In this document: in pieces, positions 25,905 to 35,300 of the stretch
Layout: each line of letters starts with the position of its first letter
How positions within the stretch are numbered: the first letter of the stretch is position 1
Assembly (NCBI GenBank): GCA_963974675.1
Contig: CAXBDQ010000007.1
Coordinates: forward strand, 1 to 64,000
From: Porticoccus sp963974675
GTDB lineage: Bacteria; Pseudomonadota; Gammaproteobacteria; Pseudomonadales; Porticoccaceae
Length of the DNA: 64,000 nucleotides
Direction of reading: 5' to 3'
The notes under the pieces: generated by a model
Told to the model about the DNA's origin: nothing
Database searches by the model: none
The model's input: the letters and a program-made list of their open reading frames with translations, nothing else
Translations under genes and position numbers: made by a program

Positions 25905-26414
25905 TTACTTATCAGAATAGGCATCGCTGATAGTAATTTTTTCTATTTCTACTGGCTCAGCAGGAACATCCTGATGGAAGCCGCTAGAGCCGGTGGCAAC
26001 ATTTTTAATGTCATTGACCGCGTCCATACCATCAACCACTTTGCCAAATACGGCGTAACCCCAACCTTCGGGATTTTTGCCTGAGTGATTCAGGAAGCCA
26101 TTGTTGCCGACATTGATAAAGAACTGTGAGCTGGCTGAATGGGGGTCGCTAGTGCGAGCCATTGCCAAGGTGCCTATATCATTGCTGAGACCATTATCGG
26201 CTTCGTTTTGAATAGGGCCACGACTGTCTTTTTCAATCATGTCTGGCGTGAAGCCGCCACCTTGGACCATAAAACCGTCAATGACACGGTGGAAAATGGT
26301 GTTGGTGTAAAAGTCATCACGGCAGTATTGCAGGAAGTTGGCCGCAGAAAGAGGTGCTTTTTCAAAATCCAGTTCAATGTTGATGTCGCCGAAATTAGTG
26401 TGGAGGGTAATCAT
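25905..26414 (-). CDS. ppiB: Cytoplasmic peptidyl-prolyl cis-trans isomerase B (cyclophilin)
   Basis: This is a single cyclophilin domain that speeds cis-trans isomerisation at proline. The active-site pattern FHRVIDGFMVQGGGF is near residue 41, and the matching motifs SQFFINVGNNGFLN and YAVFGKVVDGMD follow. There is no signal peptide, so it is the cytoplasmic PpiB form and not periplasmic PpiA. Length (169 aa) is normal. It sits just upstream of lpxH. Confidence 0.93.
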   Translation of the reverse strand: MITLHTNFGDINIELDFEKAPLSAANFLQYCRDDFYTNTIFHRVIDGFMVQGGGFTPDMIEKDSRGPIQNEADNGLSNDIGTLAMARTSDPHSASSQFFINVGNNGFLNHSGKNPEGWGYAVFGKVVDGMDAVNDIKNVATGSSGFHQDVPAEPVEIEKITISDAYSDK

Positions 26415-26546
26415 GTGAGTGTAATCCTGTAGCTATCAGAAATGGAAAAGTGGGCTATGGTACGTTTTTTAGCCACTAATTTGAACCGTTTGGAGTGCTT
26501 GGCGTGTCTATTTAGTTAGTCGGTGGCCGTGGATAGTTAGTAGAGC

Positions 26547-27461
26547 CTATGGACTGTGGGTATCTTCAGGCCTTAGGTGCGGTGTGATTGTCGGCGGGTC
26601 AATTCGTGCTTGCCAGCCTTGCACTATGCCGCAGGTGAGGATGAGGCCAATACCCAGCCATAGCCAGATATCCGGAAAAAAATGCCAGAACAGGATGTCC
26701 GCCACTATCGCCATTAATATGTAGCTGTATTCAAAGGGCGCAATAATAACGGGTTTGCCGATCCGAAAGGCGGCGATCAATAGCATAAAGCCGACAGATG
26801 CTGCGGCACCGGATAGCAATGTGATGCCCAATTGCATGGTGTCAGGTGTGATCCACTGATCTTGTTGCCAGAAGCATGAAATGATAAGTAGAGGGATGAA
26901 TTGGTAAAAATTCAGAGCCCAGTCCGATTCAGTTTTGGATAAGTACTTGGCCCACAAAATCATAATGGCGTAGGAAAAGGGCAGGCTTAATAAGGCCAGG
27001 TAGTACCAGTTAAATTGATTGATATCGGGTTTCAGCACCAGGCAGACGCCGATAAACCCCGTAATGGTGGCAAACCATTGAATTTTGTTGGCGTGTTCTT
27101 TGAGTATCAGTGGAGAGATAGCGGATATGATTACGGGCGCACCCGCTAGAGCAGCGGCAACTGCACTGAGTGGAAATGATTTTACGGCAAGATAATAGCC
27201 CATACTGACAAAGGTAAAAAAAACGCTGCGCATTGCATGGTGAAAGGGTTTGCTGACTTTTAACAAGTGCAATCGCCCGGTGGCGAACATAAAAACCAAC
27301 AACACAAACAGTGAGGAAAAAGTACGCAAACAGATGAGCTGGCCGGTGGGTAGGCTCTCAAATAGTAGCTTCAACAGTGAATCGCCGACTAAAAAAGAGA
27401 ACAGGCATATTTGCAGATAAATAATTGCACGCATGTTGTTCTGGGGCTGGGATTGGATCAT
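26547..27461 (-). CDS. EamA-family (DMT superfamily) transporter
   Basis: This inner-membrane protein of 304 residues has about ten hydrophobic segments arranged as two EamA repeats (about 13-145 and 155-290), typical of drug/metabolite transporters. The substrate cannot be read from the sequence. The N-terminal MIQSQPQNN may be extra, since a second ATG follows at residue 10. It is divergent from glnS. A remnant that looks like the end of another EamA protein occurs at 32234-32410. Confidence 0.8.
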   Translation of the reverse strand: MIQSQPQNNMRAIIYLQICLFSFLVGDSLLKLLFESLPTGQLICLRTFSSLFVLLVFMFATGRLHLLKVSKPFHHAMRSVFFTFVSMGYYLAVKSFPLSAVAAALAGAPVIISAISPLILKEHANKIQWFATITGFIGVCLVLKPDINQFNWYYLALLSLPFSYAIMILWAKYLSKTESDWALNFYQFIPLLIISCFWQQDQWITPDTMQLGITLLSGAAASVGFMLLIAAFRIGKPVIIAPFEYSYILMAIVADILFWHFFPDIWLWLGIGLILTCGIVQGWQARIDPPTITPHLRPEDTHSP

Positions 27462-27664
27462 AAGCCTGTCTGTTTTTTTATCCTGTTGGTCTTGCGGGTA
27501 GAGGCTTAGTGCCAGATGAATGGGTGCTCGTTCATGGGGCGTACTTTATCTGATTCGCCAATCGCTGATATGAATGGTTTATACGCAACAGCCTGAAGGC
27601 TATAATTCCGCTCCTTTAAATCCTGTTTCTTATTATGGAGAAGCGCCCCTGTGGGGCCGGCAGT

Positions 27665-29335
27665 ATGGCAGACGATAGCAAACCGCTCAATTTTATTCAG
27701 CAGACAATTAACCGTGATCTTGAAGCCGGGATCGTAGACAAAGTTGTCACCCGTTTTCCCCCTGAACCCAATGGTTATTTGCACATTGGTCATGCCAAAT
27801 CCATTTGCCTGAATTTTGGATTGGCCGAACAGTACGATGGTGATTGTCATCTCCGCTTTGATGATACCAATCCTGAGAAAGAAGAGAACGAATACGTTCA
27901 GGCAATTATTGAAGATGTGCAATGGCTTGGTTTTCAATGGAGCGGTGACATTCGTTATGCCTCTGATTATTTCGACCAGCTCTACGCTTGGGCGCAAGAC
28001 TTGGTGCGTGAGGGTAAAGCCTATGTTTGTGAGCTGAATGCAGAGCAGATGCGTCAGTACCGAGGCACCTTGACCGAGGCGGGTAAAAATAGTCCGCACC
28101 GCGAGCGCCCAGCAGAAGAAAACCTGACGCTGCTGGAGCAAATGAAAAATGGGGAGGTAGAGGAAGGAAGTATGACCCTTCGGGCCAAAATTGATATGGC
28201 CTCACCCAACGTTAGCCTCCGGGATCCAGTGATGTACCGGATCAAAAAAGTGTCACATCACCGTACCGGGGATAAATGGAATATCTATCCTGCGTATGAC
28301 TTTGCCCATGGCCAGGAAGATGCTATCGAGGGCGTTACCCATTCAATCTGTACGTTAGAGTTTGCTTCCAATCGTCCCCTTTACGACTGGTTTATTGAAA
28401 ACCTGCCGGTGCCAACAACACCTCACCAGTATGAGTTTGGTCGGCTTAATCTTAATTACAATGTCACCAGCAAGCGTAAGCTCAAGCAGTTGGTGGACGA
28501 AAATCATGTGGATGGTTGGGATGACCCACGCATGCCCACTATTTCGGGGCTTCGCCGTCGTGGTGTGCCTGCCGTGGCGCTTCGTAATTTCTGTGACAGC
28601 TTAGCGGTGGCAAAAACAGATGGCATGGTCGATATGTCTCAATTTGAGCATTTTATCCGTGATGAGCTGAATAAACATGCACCTCGTGCCATGACGGTAT
28701 TGCGCCCATTAAAAGTCGTGATCACCAATTTGGCGGAAGATCATTTGGAACAGGTGACGACATCATGTCATCCAGAGTTGGATCTGGGGGTTAGGGTTTT
28801 ACCTTTTACCCGAGAAATTTATATTGATGTGGAAGATTTCAAAGAAGAGTACAGCAAGAAATTCAATAAAAAGCTGTCACCAGGAAAACGCGTTCGGTTA
28901 CGTAATGGCTACGTGATTGAAGCCGATGATTATGTAAAAAATGATAAGGGTGAAGTAATACAAATCAATGCTAATTTGATACCCGATACATTGGGAAAAG
29001 ATCCCGCCGATGGCACCAAGCCAAAAGGTGTGGTGCACTGGGTATCGGCCCAACATTGTGTTGATTGTGATGTGCATGTGTATGACCGCCTATTTAGCGA
29101 TCCACTACCCGATGCCGGTGATAAAAACTTTCTCGATGCCATTAATCCAGATTCGTTAAAGATTATAAAAGGCTGTAAAGCTGAGCAAAGTCTGGCTGAA
29201 GCCGGGGCTGGGAAGTCTTATCAATTCGAGCGGGAAGGGTACTTTTGTAAAGACAGTAAAAACAGCAGTGCTGAGAAGCTGGTGTTTAACCAAACCATTG
29301 CTCTGAGGTCTACCTGGGTCGACGCTGGGGCTTAA
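27665..29335 (+). CDS. glnS: Glutaminyl-tRNA synthetase
   Basis: GlnS charges tRNA-Gln. The class I signatures are HIGH at 40-43 in PPEPNGYLHIGHAKS and a KMSKS variant TSKRKL in YNVTSKRKLKQL. The C-terminal anticodon-binding beta-barrels follow from about residue 340. The frame is open to 27635, but homologues begin with the residues at MADDSKPLNFIQ, so I use the ATG at 27665 (556 aa; E. coli 554). cysS follows 117 bp downstream, as in Pseudomonas. Confidence 0.95.
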   Translation: MADDSKPLNFIQQTINRDLEAGIVDKVVTRFPPEPNGYLHIGHAKSICLNFGLAEQYDGDCHLRFDDTNPEKEENEYVQAIIEDVQWLGFQWSGDIRYASDYFDQLYAWAQDLVREGKAYVCELNAEQMRQYRGTLTEAGKNSPHRERPAEENLTLLEQMKNGEVEEGSMTLRAKIDMASPNVSLRDPVMYRIKKVSHHRTGDKWNIYPAYDFAHGQEDAIEGVTHSICTLEFASNRPLYDWFIENLPVPTTPHQYEFGRLNLNYNVTSKRKLKQLVDENHVDGWDDPRMPTISGLRRRGVPAVALRNFCDSLAVAKTDGMVDMSQFEHFIRDELNKHAPRAMTVLRPLKVVITNLAEDHLEQVTTSCHPELDLGVRVLPFTREIYIDVEDFKEEYSKKFNKKLSPGKRVRLRNGYVIEADDYVKNDKGEVIQINANLIPDTLGKDPADGTKPKGVVHWVSAQHCVDCDVHVYDRLFSDPLPDAGDKNFLDAINPDSLKIIKGCKAEQSLAEAGAGKSYQFEREGYFCKDSKNSSAEKLVFNQTIALRSTWVDAGA

Positions 29336-29452
29336 CGTAAGCTAAGTTTACCCCCAAATTTTTTTAGATAAAGCGTGTTTTTAAAACGGAAGTATTTTAA
29401 AAATAATAGCGCTTTCAAATAAACAATTTTTTAAATTTAAACCGACATCACT

Positions 29453-30862
29453 ATGACATTACATTTATATAACACCCTGACACGCAAGAAAGAAGTTTTT
29501 AAACCGTTGGTTCCAGGCAAAATTAGTTTGTATGTCTGTGGTATTACGGTCTATGACTTCTGCCATATTGGCCATGCTCGGGTGCTGGTCGCATTTGATG
29601 TGATTACGCGTTATTTGCGGTCTCAGGGCTGGGATGTCAATTACGTACGAAACATCACCGATATCGATGACAAAATCCTAAACCGTGCCGATGAAAATGG
29701 TGAGATTTATTCTGACCTGACACAACGCATGATCGAAGCCATGCACGAGGACGAAACCGCTTTGGGTGTTTTGCCGCCAGATATTGAGCCAAGAGCCACT
29801 GCACATATGGATGATATTTTGGCCATGGTGCAGATTCTGGTTGATAACCACTACGCCTACGCAGCGGATAATGGTGATGTCTATTATCGGGTCAGTCGTT
29901 TCGCCGATTACGGAAAACTAAGTAACCGCAATCCCGATGATCTGTTGGCGGGTGCTCGGATTGATGTGAATGATCATAAGGAAGACCCTCGCGATTTCGC
30001 CTTGTGGAAAGGTACAAAACCAGGTGAAGTAAGCTGGGAGTCACCTTGGGGGCCAGGTCGTCCCGGTTGGCATATTGAATGTTCAGCGATGTCTACTTGC
30101 TGCTTGGGTGATACGTTTGATATTCATGGTGGAGGCCCGGATTTGCCATTCCCTCACCATGAAAATGAAATAGCCCAAAGCGAAGCTGCCACCGGAAAAA
30201 AATATGTAAATTATTGGATGCATGCGGGTGCTGTTCGGGTAGACGATGAAAAAATGTCCAAGTCTTTGGGCAACTTTTTTACCATCCGGGAGGTATTAAA
30301 AAAATATCATCCTGAAGTGATTCGCTACTTTTTGTTGTCCAGTCATTATCGTAGCCCCATCAATTATTCTGAGGATAATTTGATAGAGGCAAAAAGTGGT
30401 CTGGAGCGTTTTTATACGGCGTTGCGGCCATTTGCAGATGTTCCAGCAGCTTCCTTGTCTGATCTAAAGCACAATCAGTATTATCAGCGTTTCGTGGCTT
30501 CCATGGACGATGACTTTAATAGTCGTGAAGCCTTGGGTGTCATGTATGACTTGGTGCGTGACATTAATACTGTTGCAAAAACAGATAAGGAAAAAGCGCA
30601 TACATTGGTGGCAGCATTAAAAGCGATGGGTGCAGTATTTGATATTCTAGGTGCCGATCCTGAGGCCTTTATGCAGGGCGCAAGTGTGCTGGGTAGCAGT
30701 AATGGTCTTAGCGCAGATGATATTGAAGCGTTGATTTCCGAACGTGCCGAAGCTAAAAATAATCGTGATTTTGGCCGCGCTGATGGCATTCGTGAAGAGT
30801 TATTATCCCAAGGTGTTGTACTGGAGGATTCCCGTGAAGGAACGACTTGGCGAAAGGAATAG
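29453..30862 (+). CDS. cysS: Cysteinyl-tRNA synthetase
   Basis: CysS charges tRNA-Cys. The zinc site includes C29 (VCGITVYD) with ligands in GWHIECSAMS and HENEIAQSEA. HIGH is at 38-41 and the KMSKS loop is DEKMSKSLGNFF. The helical C-terminal region follows. Length (469 aa) is close to the E. coli 461. The gene is in the same direction as glnS, with no terminator visible between them. Confidence 0.96.
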   Translation: MTLHLYNTLTRKKEVFKPLVPGKISLYVCGITVYDFCHIGHARVLVAFDVITRYLRSQGWDVNYVRNITDIDDKILNRADENGEIYSDLTQRMIEAMHEDETALGVLPPDIEPRATAHMDDILAMVQILVDNHYAYAADNGDVYYRVSRFADYGKLSNRNPDDLLAGARIDVNDHKEDPRDFALWKGTKPGEVSWESPWGPGRPGWHIECSAMSTCCLGDTFDIHGGGPDLPFPHHENEIAQSEAATGKKYVNYWMHAGAVRVDDEKMSKSLGNFFTIREVLKKYHPEVIRYFLLSSHYRSPINYSEDNLIEAKSGLERFYTALRPFADVPAASLSDLKHNQYYQRFVASMDDDFNSREALGVMYDLVRDINTVAKTDKEKAHTLVAALKAMGAVFDILGADPEAFMQGASVLGSSNGLSADDIEALISERAEAKNNRDFGRADGIREELLSQGVVLEDSREGTTWRKE

Positions 30863-30893
30863 CGCCTTCAAAAAACAGTGAAGAGAGGAAAGT

Positions 30894-31781
30894 GTGTTGT
30901 TGAGCTACATAGAACCTGTTTTTCGTCCCCCCAGTGAGGCCCGGTCACTGATTCTTCAAGTGACCAATGGATGCTCCTGGAACAACTGTACATTCTGTGA
31001 AATGTACACAGCAGCTCAAAAGAAATTCAGTGTAAAAACTTCGGAAGAAATCGCTCAAGAACTGCAAAAGATAGCAGCCTCTGGTATTTCTGTACGCCGG
31101 GTTTTTCTGGCGGATGGCGACGCCACAACTCTGTCGTTTCGTCGATTAAAAGAAATACTGTTGTTAATCCACCAATACCTGCCTGATGTTCAACGGGTGT
31201 CCTCCTACTGTTTACCCCGAAATTTAAAGAACAAAACCGTTGAAGAGCTGACCGAATTGGAGCAGTTGGGTTTAAAGCTTATGTACGTGGGCTGTGAATC
31301 TGGTGATGATTTGGTTTTGGGGAAAGTTGCCAAAGGGGAAAACTATCAGTCTTCTTTGGCGGCGCTGACTAAAATAAAACAATCCGGTATAAAAAGCTCA
31401 GTGATGATCCTCAATGGTCTGGGTGGGCAGAAATATTCGGAACAACATGCGGTCAATTTTGCGCTGTTGATGAATGAAGCTCAGCCTGAATTTCTTTCCA
31501 CTCTGGTGGTGAGTTTCCCCGTGGGGGTGGCACGTTTTCAGCAGGGTTTTGGCGGCGATTTTGAGCCGCTCCAACAGATGGATTTGTTTCGTGAAATGGA
31601 AATTCTATTGGATGCGCTGGTCCTTGAAAAAACCGTATTTCGCAGTGACCATGCTTCCAATTATCTGGTGCTAAAAGGCACGCTATCCCGAGATAAGGAT
31701 AGGTTGTTAACCCAAGTGAGAACCGCGATTCATGACCCTGGTCGGATTCACCTGCGGCAAGAGTGGCAGCGGGGGTTGTAA
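30894..31781 (+). CDS. Radical SAM protein of unknown reaction
   Basis: The protein carries an iron-sulfur cluster motif C27-x4-C32-x2-C35 in NGCSWNNCTFCEMY. This spacing occurs in a group of radical SAM proteins (COG1032-like) in place of the standard CX3CX2C. A partial TIM barrel follows, with RRVFLADGDA (GGE-like strand) and YVGCESGDD. There is no cobalamin-binding or TRAM domain, so it is a minimal radical SAM enzyme of 295 residues. The start is GTG after GAGAGGAAA. It lies 31 bp after cysS and may be co-transcribed. I do not know its reaction. Confidence 0.78.
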   Translation: MLLSYIEPVFRPPSEARSLILQVTNGCSWNNCTFCEMYTAAQKKFSVKTSEEIAQELQKIAASGISVRRVFLADGDATTLSFRRLKEILLLIHQYLPDVQRVSSYCLPRNLKNKTVEELTELEQLGLKLMYVGCESGDDLVLGKVAKGENYQSSLAALTKIKQSGIKSSVMILNGLGGQKYSEQHAVNFALLMNEAQPEFLSTLVVSFPVGVARFQQGFGGDFEPLQQMDLFREMEILLDALVLEKTVFRSDHASNYLVLKGTLSRDKDRLLTQVRTAIHDPGRIHLRQEWQRGL

Positions 31782-31976
31782 TAGAATAGTAAATTGTAAG
31801 TTTATTGGATCGATTTTAGTTGAAAGATTCCTCTCTAGTTATGTGCTTTCTTTGTGTCCCTGTTTTTTTATGTTTCGATTGGAAATGATTTTTTAGATAC
31901 AGGTATGTAGCTGGTTGTTTTCACAGTATAAAGTAGAAGTTATATAAAAATTAAATTGGAGTAGATAGTTCTGAGC

Positions 31977-32147
31977 ATGCTAAAGGAATTTAAAGATTTT
32001 GCAGTAAAAGGAAACGTTGTTGATATGGCTGTTGGTATTATCGTTGGCGTTGCGTTTGGTAAAATTGTTTCATCATTTGTTGCTGATATTATTATGCCTC
32101 CAATTGGTGTGGCTTTAGGCGGAACGTATTTTACTCGCTTGGTATAA
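31977..32147 (+). pseudogene. mscL: Truncated mechanosensitive channel gene (mscL remnant)
   Basis: The 56 encoded residues (MLKEFKDFAVKGNVVDMAVG onward) match the first third of MscL, including the N-terminal helix, the first membrane helix and the IIMPPIG motif. The frame then runs into ACGTATTTTACTCGC and a TAA stop. The periplasmic loop, second membrane helix and C-terminal helix are absent, and no continuation is visible in other frames. A homopentameric channel needs both helices, so the product should not work as a channel. Confidence 0.87.
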
Positions 32148-32233
32148 AGTTTATTCAAGTTAGAAGCTGAACTCATAATTTTTTATTTGGGTTCAACTTT
32201 TTTATTCTCGAAATTAAGAAGTTTTGATCAGGA

Positions 32234-32410
32234 ATGACCATTGCTCAAATCGATGTATCAATAAAAGGTGCGATTGGGATTTTACTTTATGCAGAGAAAT
32301 TTGAGGCATCGTTAATGATTGGTGAGGCGCTAATGCTTATGGGAAATTTAGTAAATATCAAAGCGATGAAAACACCGGTATCTAACAAAGTTATTAACCG
32401 CGTATCCTAG
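32234..32410 (+). pseudogene. C-terminal remnant of an EamA-like transporter gene
   Basis: A 58-codon open frame encodes hydrophobic sequence GAIGILLYAEKFEASLMIGE and MLMGNLVNIKAM. This resembles the last two helices and glutamate motif of EamA transporters. An in-frame stop lies at 32225, just before the ATG, and the rest of such a gene is missing. It follows the mscL remnant, so this stretch looks like decaying DNA or a deletion scar. Confidence 0.5.
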
Positions 32411-32472
32411 GTAGTGGATATAGAAAATTGTATCGAATATAAAAACGTCATCTATTTAAGGGCCAAGTCACA

Positions 32473-33084
32473 ATGATTACAGCGAGTGAAGCAATAGAAC
32501 GGTTAAAAAAAGGTAATCAGCACTTTGTGTCTGGAGTGCGTAGTATTGATACCATCGTGAAGCAAATACAGAGAGCAGATTTTGTCGAAGGGCAGGCTCC
32601 ATTTGCTGTCATTCTTGGCTGCTCCGATTCTCGTGTGCCGGCCGAAATCGTATTTGATCAAGGTTTGGGTGATCTATTTGTTATTAGGGTGGCGGGCAAT
32701 ATTGTTGCACCCTCTCAGGTCGGGAGTGTGGAATTTGCTGTAGAACAGTTTGGTATCCCTTTGGTCGTTGTTCTTGGTCATTCCATGTGTGGTGCCGTTC
32801 GGGCAACTATTAATGAAATCGAGAGCCCGTCAGAACATCAATCGTCGAATGTTCTATCTATTGTCAATCGTATCAAGCCTGCCGTAGAACCTCTGTTTAA
32901 AACTGAACTCCGAAATGACCCGGACAAATTGTTGGCTCTATCTATCCGTTCCAATATCTTGGCAGCGACCAACCATCTTAGACATGGGTCTCAAATGTTG
33001 GAGCAATTGGTTAATAAGGGAGAGCTTGAAATTTGGAGTGCAGAGTACTCGCTTGAAACGGGTGAAGTAGAATTTTTTGGATAA
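32473..33084 (+). CDS. Beta-class carbonic anhydrase
   Basis: The enzyme interconverts carbon dioxide and bicarbonate. The zinc ligands are C50, H103 and C106, in CSDSRVPAE and GHSMCGAVRA, with the D52/R54 pair that controls the active site. There is no signal peptide, so it acts in the cytoplasm. Length (203 aa) is normal. Bicarbonate would supply Ppc, encoded about 9 kb away. It converges on glpD, with 46 bp between the stop codons. Confidence 0.92.
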   Translation: MITASEAIERLKKGNQHFVSGVRSIDTIVKQIQRADFVEGQAPFAVILGCSDSRVPAEIVFDQGLGDLFVIRVAGNIVAPSQVGSVEFAVEQFGIPLVVVLGHSMCGAVRATINEIESPSEHQSSNVLSIVNRIKPAVEPLFKTELRNDPDKLLALSIRSNILAATNHLRHGSQMLEQLVNKGELEIWSAEYSLETGEVEFFG

Positions 33085-33130
33085 GGGTAATGAGGCTTCA
33101 GGTCCATTCTTCCAGTAGGATTTTGAAGAA

Positions 33131-34345
33131 TTACTGCGTACTTTTAGTGAGGGGGATGTTCCTGGTGTTACCTCTGGGCTTCCTGGTATGAAGAGTTTCC
33201 TCAATAATTTTGACCACTTTCGCGGCTGTGGCTCGGTAACCCGTTAGCTTGCCGCCATAAATGCCCAAATAATGAGGTTGGTTGTTACTGTCGGTGATGA
33301 GCTGGACCTCGCGGCTGAGTTGGTGATGTGCTTGGGCGCCTTCGCTTTTTGGCAGCACCCTGAGCCCCGCCATGCCACCACAGACTTTTCCCTGATAGTC
33401 AGGAAAATAGGTGTTCAGAACGTCCATGAGATATTCTTTTTCCTGGTCGGTGATAGTGCAGTCTTCTGGATTGCCTTCAAATAGAGTTTCCGTGGTACCT
33501 AATAATGTCCCATCGTACCAAGGTAAGACGAAAACGGGTCTGCCATCGGTGGGAGATTCTAGATAAAAGCATTCCTCGCTAATCTTTGTATCGAGTACCA
33601 AATGAGCACCCTGAACCAGTGAAATAGGAATGGTGTTTGGGCAGGGTGAAATACATTCGGCAATTTGATTGATCCAAGGGCCTCCGGCATTGATGAGAAT
33701 TCGGCAGGTAGCCGTGGTGATTATGTTTTCATGTTCTGGGCCACTTTTCTCAAATTCGATACGATAGCCGTTTTTGATTTGTTGGGCGTTAAGTAGTTTT
33801 GATGGACAGCTTATTGCAGCCCCCATTGCGACGGCAGAACTTATCACGGCTTCGGTGAGCTTGGTGTCGTCGGTTTGTGCATCTTGGTAGCGAAAAACTT
33901 TGATTAAGCCGTCAGTGTTTAGTCCTTTCAGTTGACGCCAGTGTTTCTTTGGAATGACTTTAAATCGTCCATCTGGGCAACAGCCTGAGAGAAACCAGTA
34001 GGTGATTAAAGCCAACCGAATTTTCCAAGGCCGGTACTGGGAATGCTTGTAGACCGGAATATAAAAACCGTTGGGGAAAACTAGGTCAGGCCCATTTTTA
34101 AGAAGTAATCGGCGCTCCCTGAGGCTTTCCTTGATCAGTGAAAAATTGCCCGTTTGAAGGTAGCGAAGACCTCCGTGAATCAGTTTGCTTGATTTGCTAG
34201 AGGTGCCCGCAGCCCAATGAGACTTCTCCAGTATCATTGAACTGTAGCCCGCAGCTTGAACGGCTTGAGCCACACCTGCGCCTTGTATACCTCCACCAAC
34301 TATGATGACGTCATAGTTGGCTTCAGTGTTTTGACTCTTTTCCAT
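33131..34345 (-). CDS. Short glycerol-3-phosphate dehydrogenase-like FAD enzyme (GlpD family)
   Basis: The protein should oxidise sn-glycerol 3-phosphate to dihydroxyacetone phosphate and pass electrons to quinone. The N-terminal FAD motif is DVIIVGGGIQGAGVA, and GTSSKSSKLIHGGLRYL is a strong GlpD signature. GGKLTGYRATA near residue 372 matches the end of the FAD domain. It then stops at 404 residues and lacks the C-terminal helical domain of about 110 residues found in E. coli GlpD (501 aa). The converging carbonic anhydrase gene leaves no room for it. The gene follows ugpQ by 8 bp, and together they turn glycerophosphodiesters into DHAP. Confidence 0.8.
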   Translation of the reverse strand: MEKSQNTEANYDVIIVGGGIQGAGVAQAVQAAGYSSMILEKSHWAAGTSSKSSKLIHGGLRYLQTGNFSLIKESLRERRLLLKNGPDLVFPNGFYIPVYKHSQYRPWKIRLALITYWFLSGCCPDGRFKVIPKKHWRQLKGLNTDGLIKVFRYQDAQTDDTKLTEAVISSAVAMGAAISCPSKLLNAQQIKNGYRIEFEKSGPEHENIITTATCRILINAGGPWINQIAECISPCPNTIPISLVQGAHLVLDTKISEECFYLESPTDGRPVFVLPWYDGTLLGTTETLFEGNPEDCTITDQEKEYLMDVLNTYFPDYQGKVCGGMAGLRVLPKSEGAQAHHQLSREVQLITDSNNQPHYLGIYGGKLTGYRATAAKVVKIIEETLHTRKPRGNTRNIPLTKSTQ

Positions 34346-34353
34346 AAGAGAGT

Positions 34354-35094
34354 TTATAACGTCCGGTTAATTAGGCCGCTCATCATGCCACCATAATTAA
34401 AAGTTTCCAGTAAATCTGCACCTCGGTTGTACCAATGAATGGCATTATCGGGCAGAGTTACCTCGTAGATCACGACTTTGCTTTCAATCGAGTCTAGTGT
34501 TATTTCCTTCGGCACTATCTCAGTATCACAAAAAATAAACTCAGGGCGAATACTGGTTATCAACTTGCCCTCTAGTTCGTCCCATTGTTTAAGCACCAGC
34601 CCGAGACGTGGGTATCCTTGCTGCCATGCGTAATGGATAAAGTCATCGCTGAAACTGATTAAGACACATTGTGTAATGACAGGTTGTAATAGTTTGGTAA
34701 CGATTTTGTAAGCATTTCCTATGCCTTCAATATGTAACCCAGAACGCTTCAGCTCAATAAAAGCCGTCACTTGTGGATTGGCCTCAAGTAATGTGACAAG
34801 TTCAGTCAAGGCAGTAATCTTTTCGCTGATAAATTGGTCGCCCAAGCGTTCTGGTTCTGACGCGGGGTAAGTTTTGAGTTCTGAAAGGGTTAATAGGTGG
34901 ATAGCATTCTCGACACCACTGATGCGGCTCATTAGTGCGTCGTGGTAGAGCACTGGCTGGTGGTCAGAACTAAAAAGAATGTCGGTTTCTATGAAATGTG
35001 CTCCGGCTTCAATAGCCTTTGTGAAACCTAGTAGGGTGTTTTCCGGGTAGCGTGCTTGATAACCTCGATGGGCAACGAGTCGATCTGAGAGCAT
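34354..35094 (-). CDS. ugpQ: Glycerophosphodiester phosphodiesterase (cytoplasmic, UgpQ-like)
   Basis: The enzyme hydrolyses glycerophosphodiesters to glycerol 3-phosphate and an alcohol. GDPD-family catalytic and metal residues are H9 (AHRGYQARYPENT), E36 and D38 (FIETDI) and H51 (VLYHD). There is no signal peptide, so it is the cytoplasmic UgpQ type. Length (246 aa) is normal. It lies 8 bp upstream of the glpD-like gene, whose product would consume the glycerol 3-phosphate formed. Confidence 0.88.
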   Translation of the reverse strand: MLSDRLVAHRGYQARYPENTLLGFTKAIEAGAHFIETDILFSSDHQPVLYHDALMSRISGVENAIHLLTLSELKTYPASEPERLGDQFISEKITALTELVTLLEANPQVTAFIELKRSGLHIEGIGNAYKIVTKLLQPVITQCVLISFSDDFIHYAWQQGYPRLGLVLKQWDELEGKLITSIRPEFIFCDTEIVPKEITLDSIESKVVIYEVTLPDNAIHWYNRGADLLETFNYGGMMSGLINRTL

Positions 35095-35300
35095 GAAGGG
35101 TGTCCTGTCTGTGCATATTCTTTCATTTTAGCCCCCCTATGCCTGTTAAGACAGCTTGCTGTTGTTCTTAGGGAAGGCTGAGGTCGGTGGGGCGGGGGCT
35201 AGAGAAAAAGGTTAAGAGGTTCGAGTTAGATGTGTGCGCCATCTTCTTCCTCTTGCCTTACGGAGAAGGTTAAGAGGAAGAGGGTAGGCGGAAGCTGTAC

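Noticed and set aside
35242..35282. CTTCCTCTT / AAGAGGAAG inverted repeat between ugpQ and folD
   Set aside because: The arms are separated by a loop of about 20 bases with no T-run, and both are purine/pyrimidine-biased, so chance pairing is plausible.
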